Positions 62,141-64,000 of a stretch of DNA of 64,000 nt are shown in pieces. Source of the stretch: Verrucomicrobiota bacterium (lineage in GTDB: Bacteria > Verrucomicrobiota > Verrucomicrobiia > Limisphaerales > UBA1319); assembly GCA_022709905.1 (NCBI GenBank), contig JAKLHY010000019.1, forward strand, positions 1 through 64,000, in the 5' to 3' direction. Under the pieces are notes generated by a model. The model ran no database searches, was not told where the DNA came from, and was given only the letters and a program-made list of their open reading frames with translations. The first letter of the stretch is position 1; the number at the start of each line of letters is the position of its first letter. A program made the position numbers and the translations under genes.

Positions 62141-63589
62141 TTAGAATCTGTAAGTTCCCTGGAAGAAGAACCAATCGGCGTCTCGGTCGCTTCCGGGCGT
62201 GTTCCGAATAAAATCTCCCGTGAACAAGTGGCCATAACCGGTGAACAATTGCAGGTTTTTGTTCGCCTGCCATTGGGCCACCAGGTTCAGTTCCTGGCCC
62301 AGGTCGCTGCCGGAATCCCCTGTGGGATCTTGGCGCGCCGGTTTTCCGGAGCTCCAATACCAGGCGTCCTCGGATTCGGCCAGGCGATACAGGTGATGAT
62401 CCAGCCGCAGGGTCAGGCTTTTCCACGGTTTCACACTGAAGGTGACCTGATAGTCCTCGAGGTTCATCCAGGGCAACACGTTCATCGAGCCGTAGTAGTA
62501 GAGATCCACCGCGCCAAAAATACCGTCAAACGTCTCGTGCACACCGTCGTCCGGATCGTCATCGCCGCTGGCATAGCTGAATTCAGCTCCAATGCGAGGC
62601 GACCCGGGGCAATCAAAGGTATAACCCGCCTTGATATTCGCGCCGTAAGCCCGGATGTCGTCCTGGCCGTATTGGCCCAACTGGCCGGCCAGGGTGCCGC
62701 TGAAATCCCAGTGCTGGCCATATCGGCTCTCGAAGTAAAAACCAACCGAATGGGTCTGCTGATCGCCCGGGCCGCTTTCGCCGACAAGATTGCCGTGGTC
62801 GTCGTATTGGACGAGATAAAACAGATCAGGCTTGAGGGAAAACTTGTCCCAGGACAGCTTCTTGAACTGAGCGTAAGCCCCGAACATTTCATAGGGGAAA
62901 TGTTCGTTGTTAAAACTTATGGGTTCACTGGTCACGCGCTGACCATAAAGCAGGTCCACCTGAACCGGATCGCTCTGGTAATAGACCTTGGCGGCATCCC
63001 ACCAGTAGCGGCCCACGTTGCCCCATTCCCCCGGGCCGAAGACCCGGTTGTCGGCATAGCTGATCGACTGGCGGCCCGCTTTGAATCCGAACGGAGTGTC
63101 GCCGATCTTTTTCCATTCCGCGAACGCCTGGCGCAGATCGAGCGCGTCGTAAAAGGGGCAATTCACCGGCCACAGGTCCCGATCCAGGTCGCTGAGCCAG
63201 TAACGGGCATCCTGGACCTCGACAAAGACATGAGCTTGATCATTGAACTTGTAGTCCAAGCTCAGCCGGGTGCGCAGGAGCAAAAGATCGTCGTTTTTCT
63301 CCGTCCCGTAGCGCCGCACATCGAAGTTATCCGAGAACTCGTAACGTGTCCGCAGGTCAAAGCCAATGTTGAGTTTGCCGGGCCCCAGGGGGATGTTTTT
63401 TAGGGGCGAATACCAATCCGCAGTGGCGGTCGAGAGGGCTGGTTTTTGGGACGATGAGGGCGCAGCCTCCAGGCGTTGGCTGGACCCAGCGGCCTTTGAG
63501 TCGGGGGAATTGGATCCCTGACCCAAAACCATGCTGCCCGAGGCCAAGACCATCATGACTGTGGCGCCAAAGGTCATTGAGTTTTTCAT
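62141..63589 (-). CDS. Alginate-export-family outer-membrane porin
   Basis: About 482 residues: signal peptide, a short Ser/Ala-rich periplasmic stretch, then a beta-barrel of the alginate-export (AlgE-like) family, with repeated strands such as L-R-T-R-Y-E-F, F-K-A-G-R-Q-S-I-S-Y-A-D-N-R and a C-terminal F-F-F-Q-G-T-Y-R-F ending in Phe. In bacteria outside Pseudomonas these barrels usually act as general or solute-specific porins. ATG 63589 has GGAAG nine bases upstream; ATG 63610 overlaps the preceding stop (ATGA) and is equally possible. Likely the outer-membrane entry for the ABC substrate. Confidence 0.86.
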   Translation of the reverse strand: MKNSMTFGATVMMVLASGSMVLGQGSNSPDSKAAGSSQRLEAAPSSSQKPALSTATADWYSPLKNIPLGPGKLNIGFDLRTRYEFSDNFDVRRYGTEKNDDLLLLRTRLSLDYKFNDQAHVFVEVQDARYWLSDLDRDLWPVNCPFYDALDLRQAFAEWKKIGDTPFGFKAGRQSISYADNRVFGPGEWGNVGRYWWDAAKVYYQSDPVQVDLLYGQRVTSEPISFNNEHFPYEMFGAYAQFKKLSWDKFSLKPDLFYLVQYDDHGNLVGESGPGDQQTHSVGFYFESRYGQHWDFSGTLAGQLGQYGQDDIRAYGANIKAGYTFDCPGSPRIGAEFSYASGDDDPDDGVHETFDGIFGAVDLYYYGSMNVLPWMNLEDYQVTFSVKPWKSLTLRLDHHLYRLAESEDAWYWSSGKPARQDPTGDSGSDLGQELNLVAQWQANKNLQLFTGYGHLFTGDFIRNTPGSDRDADWFFFQGTYRF

Positions 63590-63606
63590 TGCGTTTGTCT
63601 TCCATT

Positions 63607-63906
63607 TCATCGTTGGAGAGTCGCGGAGCCGGCCTTTTGAGGCGTGAAGAAGAGCTTGCAGAAACAGGAGCCGTCCTGGGCAATTTCATTCAACCACTCC
63701 GGGCAGGGACAGGTTTTGTCCTGCCCCATCTGGGCGGGTTTATGTTGTTGTTTGCAGGGACAGATATACTCGCCCGCGGCCAGAAAATTTTCCGTCATCA
63801 ATCCGACCACCTTTGAGACACGCGCCGCGTCGGGATTGAGGACGAGGTTGTGATCGCGCGCGAGAGCGCTCAATCGTTCCAGGTTGGTTTTGTATTCGGT
63901 TTCCAT
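63607..63906 (-). CDS. Ferredoxin-thioredoxin reductase catalytic (beta) subunit-like protein
   Basis: A 99-residue protein with all six cysteines of FTR-beta in three C-x-C pairs: C49/C51, C66/C68 and C81/C83, plus L-F-F-T-P. In plant and cyanobacterial FTR four of these hold a 4Fe-4S cluster next to a redox disulfide. The spacing between pairs (14 and 12 residues) differs from the classic 16 and 8. It heads the cluster seen here, with the porin start at its stop. No FTR variable subunit is visible. It may reduce a thioredoxin or act directly on the imported ligand. Confidence 0.88.
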   Translation of the reverse strand: METEYKTNLERLSALARDHNLVLNPDAARVSKVVGLMTENFLAAGEYICPCKQQHKPAQMGQDKTCPCPEWLNEIAQDGSCFCKLFFTPQKAGSATLQR

Positions 63907-64000
63907 AATCCTTGGGTTTGTTGTGGTGTTACGCCGTAGCTCTTTGAGTTTAGTGGCGCCGGTCGGCTTGTGTCATTTGGAGCAACTCGCCAATCGCCGC
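63907..64000. other. Right-edge upstream region
   Basis: 94 bp upstream of the FTR-like gene. No minus-strand coding frame continues into it, so the operon probably begins at 63906. AAGG lies three bases before the start, a short spacing. Promoter boxes are not evident. Confidence 0.3.

Noticed and set aside
62228..63403. 391-codon plus-strand frame opposite the porin gene
   Set aside because: Val/Ile/Ala-rich translation is the complement of beta-barrel codons; no start signal.

Overview
The window looks like a chromosomal segment of a GC-rich member of the Verrucomicrobiota, most likely the Limisphaerales/Pedosphaera group. This is inferred, not proven. The reasons are secreted proteins ending in a W-x-LQS...FYRL module, huge propeller-type hybrid histidine kinases, TIG, beta-helix and PQQ-like propeller proteins, DUF4832 and multihaem-like propeller proteins, and intergenic repeats built on an ACGCGAAT-like unit. 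I see no phage, integrase, transposase, CRISPR array, rRNA or convincing tRNA. GC-rich third positions produce many long antisense shadow frames, which are left out.

Layout. 0.3-7.1 kb (minus): MntP manganese exporter, a mutarotase-like protein, then a coupled trio (aldo/keto reductase, propeller protein with two CxxCH haem sites, DUF4832 protein). 7.3-8.5 kb: PQQ-like propeller. 8.5-14.9 kb (minus): two tandem hybrid kinases with related catalytic halves. 15.5-22.2 kb: beta-CASP nuclease, aspS, Ste24-like protease, a secreted unknown, a degenerate histidine phosphatase. 22.3-25.6 kb: Tat-exported DUF362 protein plus propeller; vapBC with a palindromic operator. 25.6-30.2 kb: clan GH-D-like glycosidase and a five-TIG protein. 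30.3-38.3 kb (plus): MacAB-like exporter with two permeases, a small secreted protein, DUF2202 ferritin-like protein and an OmpR-type two-component pair. 38.6-43.6 kb: secreted hydrolases (EEP, metallophosphoesterase, PHP/Sb-PDE-like). 43.6-47.5 kb (minus): outer-membrane protein, FeoA, FeoB, and a DtxR-type regulator. 47.7-56.9 kb: large secreted proteins (metallophosphoesterase, beta-helix) and a pair of disulfide-redox proteins (VKOR-DsbA fusion; thioredoxin-TIG).

57.2-63.9 kb (minus) is the most intriguing part. Nine or more tightly packed or overlapping genes encode an FTR-type Fe-S thioredoxin reductase subunit, an alginate-export-like porin, an ABC importer whose binding protein carries GHxGHDH and HPCCC motifs, a TrmO-like methyltransferase, a hotdog thioesterase, a DHPMR-P-synthase-like metallo-hydrolase and a small cysteine-rich protein. 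It reads as an uptake-plus-processing system for an unknown thiol-, metal- or metalloid-related ligand.

Between genes there are several dispersed repeats, including a 273-bp element with 31-bp inverted termini (TAA flanks) that also occurs as a collapsed 34-bp palindrome and as a lone terminus inside a kinase reading frame.
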